From Arthrobacter sp. B6 (lineage in GTDB: Bacteria > Actinomycetota > Actinomycetes > Actinomycetales > Micrococcaceae): 64,000 nucleotides of DNA. Below the pieces are notes generated by a model. The model saw only the letters and a program-made list of their open reading frames with translations. It had not been told where the DNA came from and did not search any database. Where the stretch lies: assembly GCF_001663775.1 (NCBI RefSeq), contig NZ_KV467168.1, positions 883,065 through 947,064 on the forward strand, given 5' to 3'. Shown here one piece after another: positions 17,841 to 27,228 of this stretch (position 1 is its first letter; every line of letters starts with the position of its first letter). The position numbers were made by a program, and so were the translations under genes.

Positions 17841-19457
17841 TTACGGGTTCACGTCAACTCTAATGGTGTGGAAGCCGGTGGCTCCGTCGGGCGCAACGGC
17901 CCTGCGCTCCTCTGCCTGCGTTTCACCGTCCAGGTTGGTAGCGCGCACCTGGACCTCATGCTGGCCGGGGCCCAGCCCGATGCCGAGCTTCCACTGGTAC
18001 CAGGTGTCCACCGAGATCCCGGGGGCAAGTTCTGCCTGCTGCCAGCCACCGCGGTTGACGCGCAGCTCCACCTTGCTGATCCCGGTGTGCTGGGCCCAGG
18101 CCACACCGCCGAACATGACCGTTCCGGCGGTGACCGGCCGGCCCCCGCGGGGCACGTCGATCCGGGAGGACATTTTGATGGGTCCGTGGTCCGACCAGCC
18201 GCGGGGCGTCCAGTAGGCGACGTCGTCGGCGAACCTGGTGACCTTCAGTTCCGTCAGCCACTTGGTGGCCGAGACGTAGCCGTAGAGGCCGGGCACCACG
18301 AGCCGTACGGGGAACCCATGTTCCAGCGGCAGCGGCTCGCCGTTCATCCCCACGGCCAGCATGGCGTCCCGGCTGTCTGTGAGAACGTCGAGGGGCGTGC
18401 TGGCGGTCCAGCCGTCGGTGCTTCTGGAAAGGACCATGTCCGCATCCGCTTGGGGCCGGGCAAGGGCAAGCAGCTCTCGGACGGGCCAGCCCAGCCAGCG
18501 GGCGTTGCCGATCAGATCGCCGCCCACCTCATTGGACACGCAGGCGATAGTCACGTGCCGTTCGATCAGGGGTTTGGCCAGGAGTTCGGCGAAGGTCAAC
18601 CCGATTTCCTCCCCCACCCGGCCGGTGACCCGAAGCACCCATTTTCCGGGATCGATGGCCGGCACCGTCAGGGCCGTGTCGATGCGGTAGAAGTCGTCGT
18701 TGGGCGTCACCAGGGGTTCCATGCCGTCCAGTTCCACTTCCGCCCCGTCCGGAATGGGCGGCGCGGCCGATTTCGCTGCGGGCAGCTGAAGCTGTTGGCG
18801 GGCTTCGTTCACGACGACGGACGCGCCCCTCCACACAGTGGCAAGTACTCCGCCCACGGCTGTGATCACCGCGCCGCCGGCCAGCAACTGCAGGAAGCTG
18901 CGTCGGGGCGGCTCCCCTTCCGCGCCCGTTTCCGTTTCCGGTTCCGCCCATTGGTGCAGCCGGCCGGTCAACACGCGGAGCAGGATCACCGCCGCAACCG
19001 CCACCAGCAGCGGGACCGCGACGGCGGCGGGGGTCGCCTGCTGCCGCATGAGAACAGCGGCCACCCCGGCGAGCCCAAAGACAGCTATCACCGAGGCGCC
19101 GGCAAAGCGCCTGCGGTATTCGAGGACTCCCGCCACGGCAGCCAGCCCGGCAATGACCAGTGCCATCCCCACGAGCAGCGCCACTTTGTCGGACGTGCCA
19201 AACACGGCGATGGCCCAGTCCTTGACTGCCGGCGGCACGGCATCGATGACGGCACCGCCGACGGCGGTCAGGGGCGACACAGCCGGGCTCACCACGCCGG
19301 CCGTCAATTCGCCGAGCACCACACCGCCGCCCACAGCGACGACGCCGGAAGCCGCGGCCCAGCGGGCATTCCGGTTGCCTGCAGCTGCGGTTCCTGGCGC
19401 TGGTACGGGGCGCACGCCGCCGTCGACCGTTCCCTGACTCCGCTGGGGACTGTTCAC
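17841..19457 (-). CDS. Membrane-bound molybdopterin-dependent oxidoreductase, sulfite oxidase family
   Basis: About 538 residues. An N-terminal membrane domain has four or five hydrophobic helices. A further hydrophobic helix sits beside RRSFLQLLAGGAVI, which reads like a degenerate twin-arginine signal. The oxidoreductase domain then carries the Mo-ligand cysteine in VTIACVSNEVGG and the substrate-site segment around VVPGLYGYVSATKWL. The C-terminal immunoglobulin-like Mo-co dimerisation domain starts around GVAWAQHTGISKVE. The substrate is unknown. It heads the operon with moeA, moaC, mog and moaE. GTG at 19457 is chosen because TATGCT (19464-19469) ends 6 bases upstream. A GTG 36 bases earlier is possible. 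Confidence 0.9.
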   Translation of the reverse strand: MNSPQRSQGTVDGGVRPVPAPGTAAAGNRNARWAAASGVVAVGGGVVLGELTAGVVSPAVSPLTAVGGAVIDAVPPAVKDWAIAVFGTSDKVALLVGMALVIAGLAAVAGVLEYRRRFAGASVIAVFGLAGVAAVLMRQQATPAAVAVPLLVAVAAVILLRVLTGRLHQWAEPETETGAEGEPPRRSFLQLLAGGAVITAVGGVLATVWRGASVVVNEARQQLQLPAAKSAAPPIPDGAEVELDGMEPLVTPNDDFYRIDTALTVPAIDPGKWVLRVTGRVGEEIGLTFAELLAKPLIERHVTIACVSNEVGGDLIGNARWLGWPVRELLALARPQADADMVLSRSTDGWTASTPLDVLTDSRDAMLAVGMNGEPLPLEHGFPVRLVVPGLYGYVSATKWLTELKVTRFADDVAYWTPRGWSDHGPIKMSSRIDVPRGGRPVTAGTVMFGGVAWAQHTGISKVELRVNRGGWQQAELAPGISVDTWYQWKLGIGLGPGQHEVQVRATNLDGETQAEERRAVAPDGATGFHTIRVDVNP

Positions 19458-19463
19458 ACCTCC

Positions 19464-19469
19464 AGCATA
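19464..19469 (-). promoter_or_regulatory. Putative -10 box of the molybdoenzyme operon (leaderless layout)
   Basis: TATGCT is followed by GGAGGT and then immediately GTG. The GGAGGT touches the start codon and is too close to act as a normal ribosome binding site, which supports the leaderless reading. Confidence 0.4.
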
Positions 19470-19586
19470 GGTTCCGCACGGCGGGGGCGGCACTCACAAA
19501 GGGCGGGCGCTCCCCGATTCGCGGACACTGATATGTCAGAAGCGGTTTTCGGCGTCACAGGCGTGATGCGCGGGCAAAACTTGGCG

Positions 19587-19592
19587 TAGCCT
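19587..19592 (+). promoter_or_regulatory. Putative -10 box of moaA (leaderless layout)
   Basis: TAGCCT ends 6 bases before the moaA ATG. It lies in the 141-base divergent region between the molybdoenzyme operon and moaA-moaD. Confidence 0.4.
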
Positions 19593-19598
19593 GAATTC

Positions 19599-20726
19599 AT
19601 GAGTGTTCAGCTTGGCATGCCGCAACCACGGGACGGCGCCGGCTCCGGCCGGCAGACCGGGCCTGCCGCGCGCCCGGCGGATGCGCCGGCCGGGCTGGTG
19701 GACCGCTACGGCCGCAGGGCAACCGACATGAGGCTGTCCCTGACGGACAAGTGCAACCTCCGCTGCACCTACTGCATGCCTGCCGAGGGCCTGGAGTGGC
19801 TGGCCAAGCAGGCCGTCATGTCCGCGGAGGAGATCGTGCGGATTGTCCGCATCGGCGTGGACAGGCTGGGGGTCCGGGAACTCCGGCTGACAGGAGGCGA
19901 GCCGCTTGTCCGGCATGACCTCGTGGAGATCATCGCTGCCCTCCGGAACAACCATCCCGGTTTGCCGATCTCCATGACCACCAACGGCGTCGGCCTGACC
20001 AAAAAGGCCGCCGCACTGAAGGCTGCCGGCCTGACACGCATCAACGTTTCCCTGGACTCCCTGCATGAAGAGACGTTCACCAAGCTGACCCGCAGGCCAT
20101 TCCTGGACCAGGTACTCGCCGGGGTGGACGCTGCATGGGCTGCCGGCCTGGGGCCGGTCAAACTCAACGCCGTGCTGATGCGGGGCATTAATGACGCGGA
20201 GTCGCCGTCGCTGCTTGCGTGGGCATTAGACCGCGGTTACGAGCTGCGCTTCATCGAGCAGATGCCCCTGGACGCCGACCACGGCTGGACACGGCGGAAC
20301 ATGATCACTGCCGCCGAAATCCGGTCGCTGCTTTCCGTGGACTTTGTCCTGAGCCCGGATCCGCGGGCCCGCGACGGTGCCCCGGCAGAGCGTTTTGAAG
20401 TACGACGCCGGGTGGCCGGCACGGCGGAATCGCGGGGGCCGGTGCTGGGCACCGTAGGAATAATCGCCTCTGTCACTGAGCCGTTCTGTTCGGATTGCCG
20501 GCGGACCCGGATCACCGCCGAGGGCAAGATCATGAGCTGTCTCTTCTCCCGGGAGGAGTTTGATCTTCTGGGGCTCCTGCGCGAGGGGGCCAGCGACGAA
20601 GCCCTCGTCGAACGCTGGCAGGACGCCATGTGGGTCAAACCCAAAGCCCATGGCATGGACCACGTCGGACTGGACGCCCCGGACTTCGTCCAGCCGGACC
20701 GCAGCATGAGCGCCATCGGAGGCTGA
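19599..20726 (+). CDS. moaA: GTP 3',8-cyclase MoaA
   Basis: A radical-SAM enzyme that starts molybdenum cofactor synthesis from GTP. The 375-residue product has the N-terminal cluster motif CNLRCTYC at residues 52-59 and the C-terminal cluster cysteines in FCSDCRRTRIT and IMSCLFS. The GTP-binding arginines are in RRTRIT. The product ends in Gly-Gly, as MoaA does. It is divergent from the molybdoenzyme operon and followed 5 bases later by moaD. Confidence 0.96.
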   Translation: MSVQLGMPQPRDGAGSGRQTGPAARPADAPAGLVDRYGRRATDMRLSLTDKCNLRCTYCMPAEGLEWLAKQAVMSAEEIVRIVRIGVDRLGVRELRLTGGEPLVRHDLVEIIAALRNNHPGLPISMTTNGVGLTKKAAALKAAGLTRINVSLDSLHEETFTKLTRRPFLDQVLAGVDAAWAAGLGPVKLNAVLMRGINDAESPSLLAWALDRGYELRFIEQMPLDADHGWTRRNMITAAEIRSLLSVDFVLSPDPRARDGAPAERFEVRRRVAGTAESRGPVLGTVGIIASVTEPFCSDCRRTRITAEGKIMSCLFSREEFDLLGLLREGASDEALVERWQDAMWVKPKAHGMDHVGLDAPDFVQPDRSMSAIGG

Positions 20727-20731
20727 CTTCT

Positions 20732-20998
20732 TTGAACGTACGATACTTCGCTGCCGCGCGCGCCGCTGCAGGGTTGGAAGAGGAGCAGTTCGACCTGCCC
20801 GCTGGCGCCACGGTGGAATCCCTCCTGGAGGCCGTGCTTGCCGTGCAACGGCCCGAACCTCCGGCCGGAACTCCTCCCCTGCCACGCATCCTGTCCCGGA
20901 GCAGTTTCCTGCTTAATGAGGTTGCGGTGCGGGACCGGAACGTTGCGCTGAATCCGGGAGACGTGGTGGACGTTCTGCCGCCATTCGCCGGGGGCTAG
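20732..20998 (+). CDS. moaD: Molybdopterin synthase sulfur carrier subunit MoaD
   Basis: An 88-residue ubiquitin-like sulfur carrier that ends in Gly-Gly (PPFAGG), the site of thiocarboxylation. The start is TTG at 20732, with GGAGG 8 bases upstream inside the end of moaA. No ATG or GTG gives a sensible MoaD N-terminus. It is partner of MoaE, encoded 5.5 kb away on the other strand. A MoeB/MoeZ activating enzyme was not seen in the window. Confidence 0.9.
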   Translation: MNVRYFAAARAAAGLEEEQFDLPAGATVESLLEAVLAVQRPEPPAGTPPLPRILSRSSFLLNEVAVRDRNVALNPGDVVDVLPPFAGG

Positions 20999-22167
20999 GA
21001 CCTCTCCCCCACCCTTTGCGCGAACGTACACTTGCGGCCCTGTCCCGCACGCAGCTTTGCGCGAACGTACACTTGCGGCCCCGTCCCGCACGCAGCTTTG
21101 CGCGAACGTACACTTGCGGCCCTGTTGCCCACGCAGCTTTGCGCGAACGTACACTTGCGGCCCTGTCCCGTCGCAATCCACGAAGTCGACCGCGACCTTG
21201 GCGTCCCGGAAGACACGGGACGACGCAGGGACCCGCTGGAAGGCTGGCCAGGACCGGTGTCAATCGTGCTGAGAGGAGCCGGAAGCGGCGAAGTTGCGCC
21301 TGAACCCGCGGACGCCATCCGGCTGGCCCGCAGGACGGCCCACCTGCCGGAACCGATGTGAACCCGGGCTCCGGCATCATGATCGTCCACGCCCGCCTCC
21401 CGGGCCAGCAGTTGCGCAGCTACGTTCAGGACCTCCGCCGGCACGCCCTGATAAGGGCGCGGCCCGGGCTGAAGTAGTTCCAACCAGTCCCGGGTCGACG
21501 CCGTCTCGCCCACAACTGCCATATCCTCATCCAGGGTGAGCACAGCCTGCGGCGGCAGTTCCACTCGCCGGGTGCCTTCCCTTGGCAACACCGTCACGGG
21601 AGCGTCCGGCGGCGGACTGCGCCCGTCCTTGCCCGCAGACTCGAATTGCCGGGCTATCGACCGTCGCAAGGCAGGCGTCAGATCCCTTGCCAGGTCAGCG
21701 ACGTACCGGGCTTCCACGTCTGTGAAAACCTGTCCGCCCATCCGCCACAGGTCAAGCCACCCCCAGCAGCCATGCTTATCTGAGAAAACCGCTGACAGGA
21801 CATCGGAGACACCGTACCGCTTCAACGCCCCTTCCCACAGCAGGCTCTGGGACGGATCGCCATCGGTAGTGCGTAGCAAAGTCGCCGCCTGAAACCCTGA
21901 GCCAGCAAGCACAGTCCATCTGGAAGGCAGCGATAGATACTTCAGCCGGATCAGCAGCGGCAAATCCTCAGGACAGGGGATCCTGGCGCGGGGCGCGACG
22001 CCGGTTGCTGTCAACGGGTCACTGAGGGGCCACACGAAGGCATCGAACGGTACAGTCCGTCCGGCCTCGGCAAGCACCGCAGAGCGCAACGACTGGTGGT
22101 CCAGGGTCGAATTGCCCAGGAGTCGAACCCGCTCCAAGCTCCGGGTGAGCGCCCAGGAGGTAGTCAT
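20995..22167 (-). pseudogene. LuxR-type regulator lacking its C-terminal HTH; tail encoded by a repeat array
   Basis: The first 310 or so residues match actinobacterial LuxR-type regulators with a GAF-like sensor region. Examples are VPFDAFVWPLSDP, LLIRLKYLSLPSRWTVL, GCWGWLDLWR and NVAAQLLAREAGVDDH. Family members continue into a LuxR helix-turn-helix, but here the sequence degenerates after WAVLRASRM. The frame then runs through a 41-bp tandem repeat array, giving Lys/Arg/Cys-rich copies such as GRKCTFAQ until the stop at 20995. It cannot bind DNA by the family mechanism. The start MTTSW at 22167 has GGGGA close upstream. It is probably a decayed gene truncated by the repeats. Confidence 0.65.
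21015..21170. repeat. Tandem array of four 41-bp units, core GCGCGAACGTACACTTGCGG
   Basis: Four near-identical 26-bp cores at 21015-21040, 21056-21081, 21097-21122 and 21138-21163 have a constant 41-bp period. The linkers are also nearly identical (TGTCCCGCACGCAGC type). The core is an imperfect palindrome centred on GTAC. The same core occurs inverted at 22617-22706. The array lies directly after moaD and inside the open frame of the truncated LuxR gene. Confidence 0.9.
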
Positions 22168-22322
22168 TTCCCCAGTATGCGCCCGACTGGAACCCGAAAT
22201 GCACCGCCAGAAAGCACTCCAGATTTCTGGGATACCAGCCACGGCAAAGTCGCGCCTACCTTGGGCATGTCCATGAAATCGACGCCGAACCGACGGCCGT
22301 CAAACCCCGAGGAGAGTGCCCA

Positions 22323-22604
22323 ATGTTCACGCTGCAGATAGAACACAGCATCAAGGATTTTGACATGTGGAAGGCGGCTTTTGACCGCGACCCGGTGAAC
22401 CGCGCCGCGTCAGGAGTTGAGTCGCACAGGATAGGCCGGCCCGTGGACGACGCGCACTACGTTGTGGTGGAGCTGGAGTTCGCTGCCCCTGAGCAGGCCG
22501 AGCAGCTACTGGCGAACCTCAAGGCAAAGGTGTGGAATTCACCACTCGCAGCACCTTCCTTGGCCGGGGCGCCACAGACGCGGATTATTGAGTCGGCTGG
22601 CTGA
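22323..22604 (+). CDS. Small dimeric alpha/beta-barrel-like protein, function unknown
   Basis: A 93-residue product beginning MFTLQIEHSIKDFDMWKAAFDRD. The pattern of strands and the WKAAFD helix resemble the antibiotic-monooxygenase-like ferredoxin fold family of small stress-response or cyclase-like proteins. No catalytic residue is obvious. AGGAGAG lies 6 bases before the ATG. The inverted repeat array begins 13 bases after its stop. Confidence 0.75.
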   Translation: MFTLQIEHSIKDFDMWKAAFDRDPVNRAASGVESHRIGRPVDDAHYVVVELEFAAPEQAEQLLANLKAKVWNSPLAAPSLAGAPQTRIIESAG

Positions 22605-22616
22605 GGCGCACCTCAA

Positions 22617-22706
22617 GGGCCACAAGTGTACGTTCGCGCCAATCGACAGGGCCACAAGTGTACGTTCGCGCCAATCAACAGGGCCGCTAGTGTACGTTCG
22701 CGCCAA
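22617..22706. repeat. Array of three 32-bp-spaced repeats, inverted relative to the array at 21.0 kb
   Basis: Three 26-bp copies (22617-22642, 22649-22674, 22681-22706) share the core AGTGTACGTTCGCG, the reverse complement of the core in the 21015 array. The period here is 32 bp, against 41 bp in the other array. The third copy differs at two positions. Together the two arrays bracket the LuxR remnant and the small 22323 gene. Confidence 0.88.
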
Positions 22707-22736
22707 GTTGTCAGGTGGTCAGTCGGGTTCAGGTCC

Positions 22737-23198
22737 TCAGACGCGTTGGCACTTCGATGTCATGAACGGGACGAATTGGGGCGCGTCCCCGAGGCGTAGC
22801 TCTGCTGTGTGGGTGAGCACGCCGTTGTCCACCCGGAACGTGTGCCGGGCGGTCCCCCGGTCACTGTGGCGCTCCACGCGCAGGACCCCGTCGACCCACG
22901 TGCAGCGGACGGGAGCCCCCGGCGGCAGCCCCAGGCTGTCCACGTAATACCACAGGATGTCCTCGTGTTCGGGGTCGACGGTAAATACGCCGTGGCCTTC
23001 GAAGTGGGTTCCGTCCGCTTCTGTATGCCGGTAACTTTGCACCACGGCATAACCGCCGGCCGCGCGGGTGTAGTTCGCCTCCGCTGCGGCCGTGCGTTCG
23101 GGTCCCCACGCAGAAGCTGCAAGCCAGGCAGTTCCCCGCCAGTGTCCCAGGAAGTTCTCGAGCACCGCGTGCACGGTGCCCGGCTGCGGCCGGTTCAT
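22737..23198 (-). CDS. DUF1579-like protein
   Basis: A 153-residue soluble protein beginning MNRPQPGTVHAVLENFLGHWRGTAW. The repeated beta-strand pattern (GGYAVVQSYRHTEADGTHFEGHGVFTVDPEH) resembles DUF1579/lipocalin-like barrels. A hydrophobic ligand is possible but cannot be inferred. A CATAAT hexamer (23205-23210) ends 6 bases before the ATG, which suits a leaderless mRNA. It is monocistronic and ends next to the inverted repeat array. Confidence 0.7.
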   Translation of the reverse strand: MNRPQPGTVHAVLENFLGHWRGTAWLAASAWGPERTAAAEANYTRAAGGYAVVQSYRHTEADGTHFEGHGVFTVDPEHEDILWYYVDSLGLPPGAPVRCTWVDGVLRVERHSDRGTARHTFRVDNGVLTHTAELRLGDAPQFVPFMTSKCQRV

Positions 23199-23248
23199 AA
23201 TTCCATTATGGCGGGGCGCAACCACATCCCGGTCAGGGCCGGTCCCGG

Positions 23249-24592
23249 TCAGAGCCCGAAAGTCTCGGTTTCCTCAAACGGGCCAACCACGGTTACCGTC
23301 CGCGGCGCGGCAGAGAGCTCCTTGGCCAGGGCCTGGACTTCCTGGGCGGTGACGGACTTGATCAGCCGGAGGGTCTCGTCGATGTCCTGGTACTCGCCGG
23401 AGACCAGCTCAGCGCGGCCCAGCCGGGACATGCGGGAACCGGTGTCCTCCAGGGCAAGGACAATCCCGCCGCAGAGCTGGCCCATGGCCTTGCGGAGCTC
23501 GTCGTCGGAAATCCCGCCTTCCGCCAGCTTGTCCAGTTCGGCGCCCAGGAGCTCCAGCACCTGGCGGACCTTCGACGGCGTGCACCCGGCGTACATCCCG
23601 AAGTAGCCGGCGTCGGCGTACGAGGACGCGAAGGAGTAGGTGGAGTACACCAGGCCGCGCTTCTCGCGGATCTCCTGGAAGAGGCGCGAGGACATACCCC
23701 CGCCCAGCACGGCGTTGAGCACGCTCATGACGTAGCGGCGGTCATCCGTGGCCACAATGGTGGGGCAGCCCATGATGATGTTGGCCTGTTCCACAGCACG
23801 CTTGACCACATGCAGGCCGGCCGTGCCGGTGATTTCCGCACGCTCCGTGGAGCGCCGCTCCACGGGTGCCGCGGTGGGCTCAAGCGACCACCCCGCGGCG
23901 TGGAGGGCATCCACCACAAGGCCGCAGACGACGTCGTGCTCCAAGCCTCCGGCGGCCGTAATGACCAGCTCGTCCGGCCGGTAGTACCTGCGGTAGTGCT
24001 CCCAGACGGAGTCGCGGGCAACCGCACGGATGGCCGCCGGAGTGCCTCCGATGGGGCGGCCCAGCGGGTGCGTGCCCAGGACGGCCGCCACAAAGTTTTC
24101 GTGCGCAACATCCGTAGGGTCATCGCTGTCCATGGCGATTTCCTCGAGGATGACGTCGCGCTCCTGCTCCATTTCGGCGGGATCCAGGACGGCTCCGGTA
24201 ATCATGTCTGCGATGACGTCAATGGCCATGGGCAGGTCCGTGTCCAGCACGCGCGCAAAGTAGCAGGTGCTCTCCTTGGCGGTTGCGGCGTTGGATTCCC
24301 CGCCCACCTCGTCAAAAGCGGAGGCGATCTCCAGGGCGGTGCGGCGCTTCGTGCCCTTGAACAGCAGGTGTTCGAGGAAGTGCGTGGAACCGTGCTGGCC
24401 CGGGGCCTCGTCACGCGACCCTACGCCCACCCAAAAACCGATCGTTGCCGAGCGCTGGCCCGGCATCGCCTCCGTGAGGACCCGCACGCCGCCGGGAAGC
24501 ACCGAACGCCTGACGACGGAGCCGCCGTCGGATCCGTGGACAAGTGTGTCTCCGGGCTGGTTCTGCTCAAGCGGCAGGGGTACAACAGTCAT
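23249..24592 (-). CDS. M16 family zinc metallopeptidase
   Basis: A 447-residue pitrilysin-family peptidase. The inverted zinc motif HxxEH is HFLEH at residues 71-75, followed by LLFKGTKRR. The downstream glutamate ligand lies in the region DVILEEIAMDSDD, and the C-terminal half is an M16_C domain. The physiological substrate is unknown. The gene follows pnp in the same direction across a strong hairpin, the usual actinobacterial neighbourhood. Confidence 0.92.
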   Translation of the reverse strand: MTVVPLPLEQNQPGDTLVHGSDGGSVVRRSVLPGGVRVLTEAMPGQRSATIGFWVGVGSRDEAPGQHGSTHFLEHLLFKGTKRRTALEIASAFDEVGGESNAATAKESTCYFARVLDTDLPMAIDVIADMITGAVLDPAEMEQERDVILEEIAMDSDDPTDVAHENFVAAVLGTHPLGRPIGGTPAAIRAVARDSVWEHYRRYYRPDELVITAAGGLEHDVVCGLVVDALHAAGWSLEPTAAPVERRSTERAEITGTAGLHVVKRAVEQANIIMGCPTIVATDDRRYVMSVLNAVLGGGMSSRLFQEIREKRGLVYSTYSFASSYADAGYFGMYAGCTPSKVRQVLELLGAELDKLAEGGISDDELRKAMGQLCGGIVLALEDTGSRMSRLGRAELVSGEYQDIDETLRLIKSVTAQEVQALAKELSAAPRTVTVVGPFEETETFGL

Positions 24593-24640
24593 TGAAGCCT
24601 TTCGGGAGCGGCAGCCGGATCTGGCTGCCATCGTAACAGC

Positions 24641-24673
24641 GGCGGGGCCGGTGGATCATCCACCGGCCCCGCC
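24641..24673. terminator. 33-base perfect palindrome between pnp and the M16 gene
   Basis: GGCGGGGCCGGTGGAT and its exact reverse complement flank a single base. It lies just after the pnp stop on the minus strand and before the M16 start, so it is a probable pnp terminator or processing barrier. Confidence 0.75.
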
Positions 24674-24716
24674 GATTCATACTGTGTGCAGGAGGATGCT
24701 GCTCCGCGTCAGTGGA

Positions 24717-26981
24717 CTACTCCGCGTCGCCAGCGCCTTCTGCTCCGGCGGTGGCGTGGACGGGCTCGGCTTCGCCGGCGCCTTCCTCTTCAGCCACCAC
24801 GGGGGACAGCGACAGCTTTCCGCGGTCGTCGATCTTGGTGATTTCCACCTGGATCTTCTGGCCCACGGAAACAACGTCATCAACGTTGTCCACGCGCTTG
24901 CCGCTGGCCAGCTTGCGCAGCTCGGAGATGTGCAGCAGGCCGTCCTTGCCCGGGGTGAGGGAAATGAAGGCGCCGAAGGTGGTGGTCTTGACGACCGTAC
25001 CCAAATAGCGCTCGCCGATTTCCGGAACCTGCGGGTTGGCAATGGCGTTGATGGCGGAGCGTGCTGCGTCTGCGGACGGACCGTTGGTGGCGCCAATGTA
25101 GACCGTGCCGTCGTCCTCGATGGAGATGTCGGCGCCAGTGTCTTCCTGGATCTGGTTGATCATCTTGCCCTTGGGCCCAATGACCTCGCCGATCTTGTCA
25201 ACCGGGATCTTGACCGCGATGACGCGCGGCGCGAACTCGGAAAGCTCATCCGGGGTATCGATCGCGGAGTTGATGACATCCAGGATGTGCAGGCGGGCTT
25301 CGCGGGCCTGCTTCAGTGCTGCTGCCAGAACTGAAGCGGGGATGCCGTCGAGCTTGGTGTCCAGCTGGATGGCCGTGACGAACTCGGAGGTACCGGCAAC
25401 CTTGAAGTCCATGTCGCCGAAAGCATCTTCGGCGCCGAGGATATCCGTGAGGGCTGCGTAACGGGTCTGGCCGTCAACCTGGTCGGAAACAAGGCCCATG
25501 GCGATACCTGCAACAGCGGCCTTCAGCGGCACGCCTGCGTTGAGCATGGAGAGCGTGGAAGCGCAGACGGAACCCATCGACGTCGAACCGTTGGAGCTGA
25601 GGGCCTCAGACACCTGGCGGATGGCGTACGGGAATTCCTCGCGGGACGGCAGCACTGGCACAAGTGCGCGCTCTGCCAGGGCACCGTGGCCGATTTCACG
25701 GCGCTTGGGCGAGCCCACGCGGCCGGTTTCACCGGTGGAGTACGGCGGGAAGTTGTAGTTGTGCATGTAGCGCTTGCGCGTCACGGGAGACAGCGAGTCG
25801 ATCTGCTGTTCCATCTTCAGCATGTTCAGCGTGGTGACGCCCATGATCTGGGTCTCGCCGCGCTCGAAGATGGCCGAACCGTGGACACGGGGCAGGACCT
25901 CGACCTCGGCGGTGAGCTGGCGGATGTCCGTCAGGCCACGGCCGTCGATGCGGATCTGGTCCTTGAGGATGCGCTGGCGCACAACGTGCTTGGTGACCGA
26001 GCGGAATGCTGCGGACAGTTCCTTCTCGCGGCCTTCGAACTGGCCGGCCAGGGAGGAGGTGACCTCGTCCTTCAGGGCGTCCGAAGCGTTGTCGCGCTCC
26101 TGCTTGTCGGCGATCTGGAAGACAGCAGTCAGCTTCTCCGCGGCAGCGGCCTCAACAGCGGCGTAGACGTCGTCCTCGTAGTCGAGGAAGACCGGGAACT
26201 CGACGGTCGGCTTGGCAGCACGGGCGGCGAGGTCGGCCTGGGCGTCGCACAGTGCCTTGATGAACGGCTTGGCAGCCTCAAGGCCCTCGGAGACAACCTC
26301 TTCGGTGGGAGCCGTGGCGCCCTGTTCCTTGATGAGGTTCCAGGAGTTGTCCGTGGCTTCGGCTTCAACCATCATGATGGCAACGTCGTCACCGGCGATG
26401 CGGCCGGCAACAACCATGTTGAACACGGAGTTCTCGAGCTGGGAGTGCTTCGGGAAGGCAACCCACTGCGAGCCGTTTTCGTCGGCGACGAGGGCAACGC
26501 GTACGCCGCCGATCGGGCCGGAGAATGGCAGGCCGGAGAGCTGGGTGGACATGGAGGAGGCGTTGATGGCCACCACGTCGTAGAGCTCGTCCGGGTTGAT
26601 CGCCAGGACGGTGACCACGATCTGGACCTCGTTGCGCAGGCCCTTGATGAAGGCGGGACGCAGCGGACGGTCCATCAGGCGGCAGGCCAGGATGGCTTCG
26701 GTGGACGGGCGGCCTTCACGGCGGAAGAACGAGCCCGGGATGCGGCCGGCAGCGTACATGCGCTCTTCGACGTCGACCGTCAGCGGGAAGAAGTCGAAGC
26801 CTTCGCGCGGGTGCTTGCCTGCGGTGGTTGCGGACAGCAGCGCGGTGTCTTCGTCGATGTACACCATGGCTGCGCCGGCTGCCTGCTTGGCAAGGCGGCC
26901 GGTTTCGAAGCGGATTACACGCTTGCCAAAGCGGCCATTATCAATGACTGCTTCTGAGAACTGGATTTCGGGACCCTCCAA
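24717..26981 (-). CDS. pnp: Polyribonucleotide nucleotidyltransferase (PNPase)
   Basis: A phosphorolytic 3'-5' exoribonuclease. The 754-residue product shows two RNase PH domains. In the second, [22 protein letters not shown] is followed by [12 protein letters not shown] and a [18 protein letters not shown] region with catalytic aspartates. A KH domain ([12 protein letters not shown]) and an S1 domain ([15 protein letters not shown]) end the protein. The start is TTG at 26981 with GGAGGTGA 5 bases upstream, which decides it over the upstream in-frame ATGs. The gene follows rpsO. Confidence 0.97.
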   Translation of the reverse strand: MEGPEIQFSEAVIDNGRFGKRVIRFETGRLAKQAAGAAMVYIDEDTALLSATTAGKHPREGFDFFPLTVDVEERMYAAGRIPGSFFRREGRPSTEAILACRLMDRPLRPAFIKGLRNEVQIVVTVLAINPDELYDVVAINASSMSTQLSGLPFSGPIGGVRVALVADENGSQWVAFPKHSQLENSVFNMVVAGRIAGDDVAIMMVEAEATDNSWNLIKEQGATAPTEEVVSEGLEAAKPFIKALCDAQADLAARAAKPTVEFPVFLDYEDDVYAAVEAAAAEKLTAVFQIADKQERDNASDALKDEVTSSLAGQFEGREKELSAAFRSVTKHVVRQRILKDQIRIDGRGLTDIRQLTAEVEVLPRVHGSAIFERGETQIMGVTTLNMLKMEQQIDSLSPVTRKRYMHNYNFPPYSTGETGRVGSPKRREIGHGALAERALVPVLPSREEFPYAIRQVSEALSSNGSTSMGSVCASTLSMLNAGVPLKAAVAGIAMGLVSDQVDGQTRYAALTDILGAEDAFGDMDFKVAGTSEFVTAIQLDTKLDGIPASVLAAALKQAREARLHILDVINSAIDTPDELSEFAPRVIAVKIPVDKIGEVIGPKGKMINQIQEDTGADISIEDDGTVYIGATNGPSADAARSAINAIANPQVPEIGERYLGTVVKTTTFGAFISLTPGKDGLLHISELRKLASGKRVDNVDDVVSVGQKIQVEITKIDDRGKLSLSPVVAEEEGAGEAEPVHATAGAEGAGDAE

Positions 26982-27184
26982 GAGAGTCACCTCCGTTTCA
27001 TGTTTCACGGAGTCCAGCCGCATCAACCCAGCCCAGCATCTGTCTACTGGCCTGCACTGCACCCGGTCATCGATCGAGACCCACGGGCCGGGGCTTCATT
27101 CTTCGAAGCCGTTCCCGGGGATCACTACCGAGGACCGCGAATGCGTGATGCGGTTGATCCTCCTGTTTAGTTTTTCTACTGCAA

Positions 27185-27217
27185 GGCGGCCCCTTTCCCG
27201 CAAAGGAAGGGGCCGCC
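27185..27217. terminator. Hairpin between rpsO and pnp
   Basis: GGCGGCCCCTT pairs with AAGGGGCCGCC around a short loop, 12 bases downstream of the rpsO stop on the minus strand. It is a likely terminator or attenuator that separates rpsO from pnp expression. Confidence 0.7.
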
Positions 27218-27228
27218 CCTAAATCAGA

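Noticed and set aside
21015..21170. The 41-bp repeats as a CRISPR array
   Set aside because: The sequences between the cores are nearly identical to each other, so there are no unique spacers, and no cas genes are in the window.
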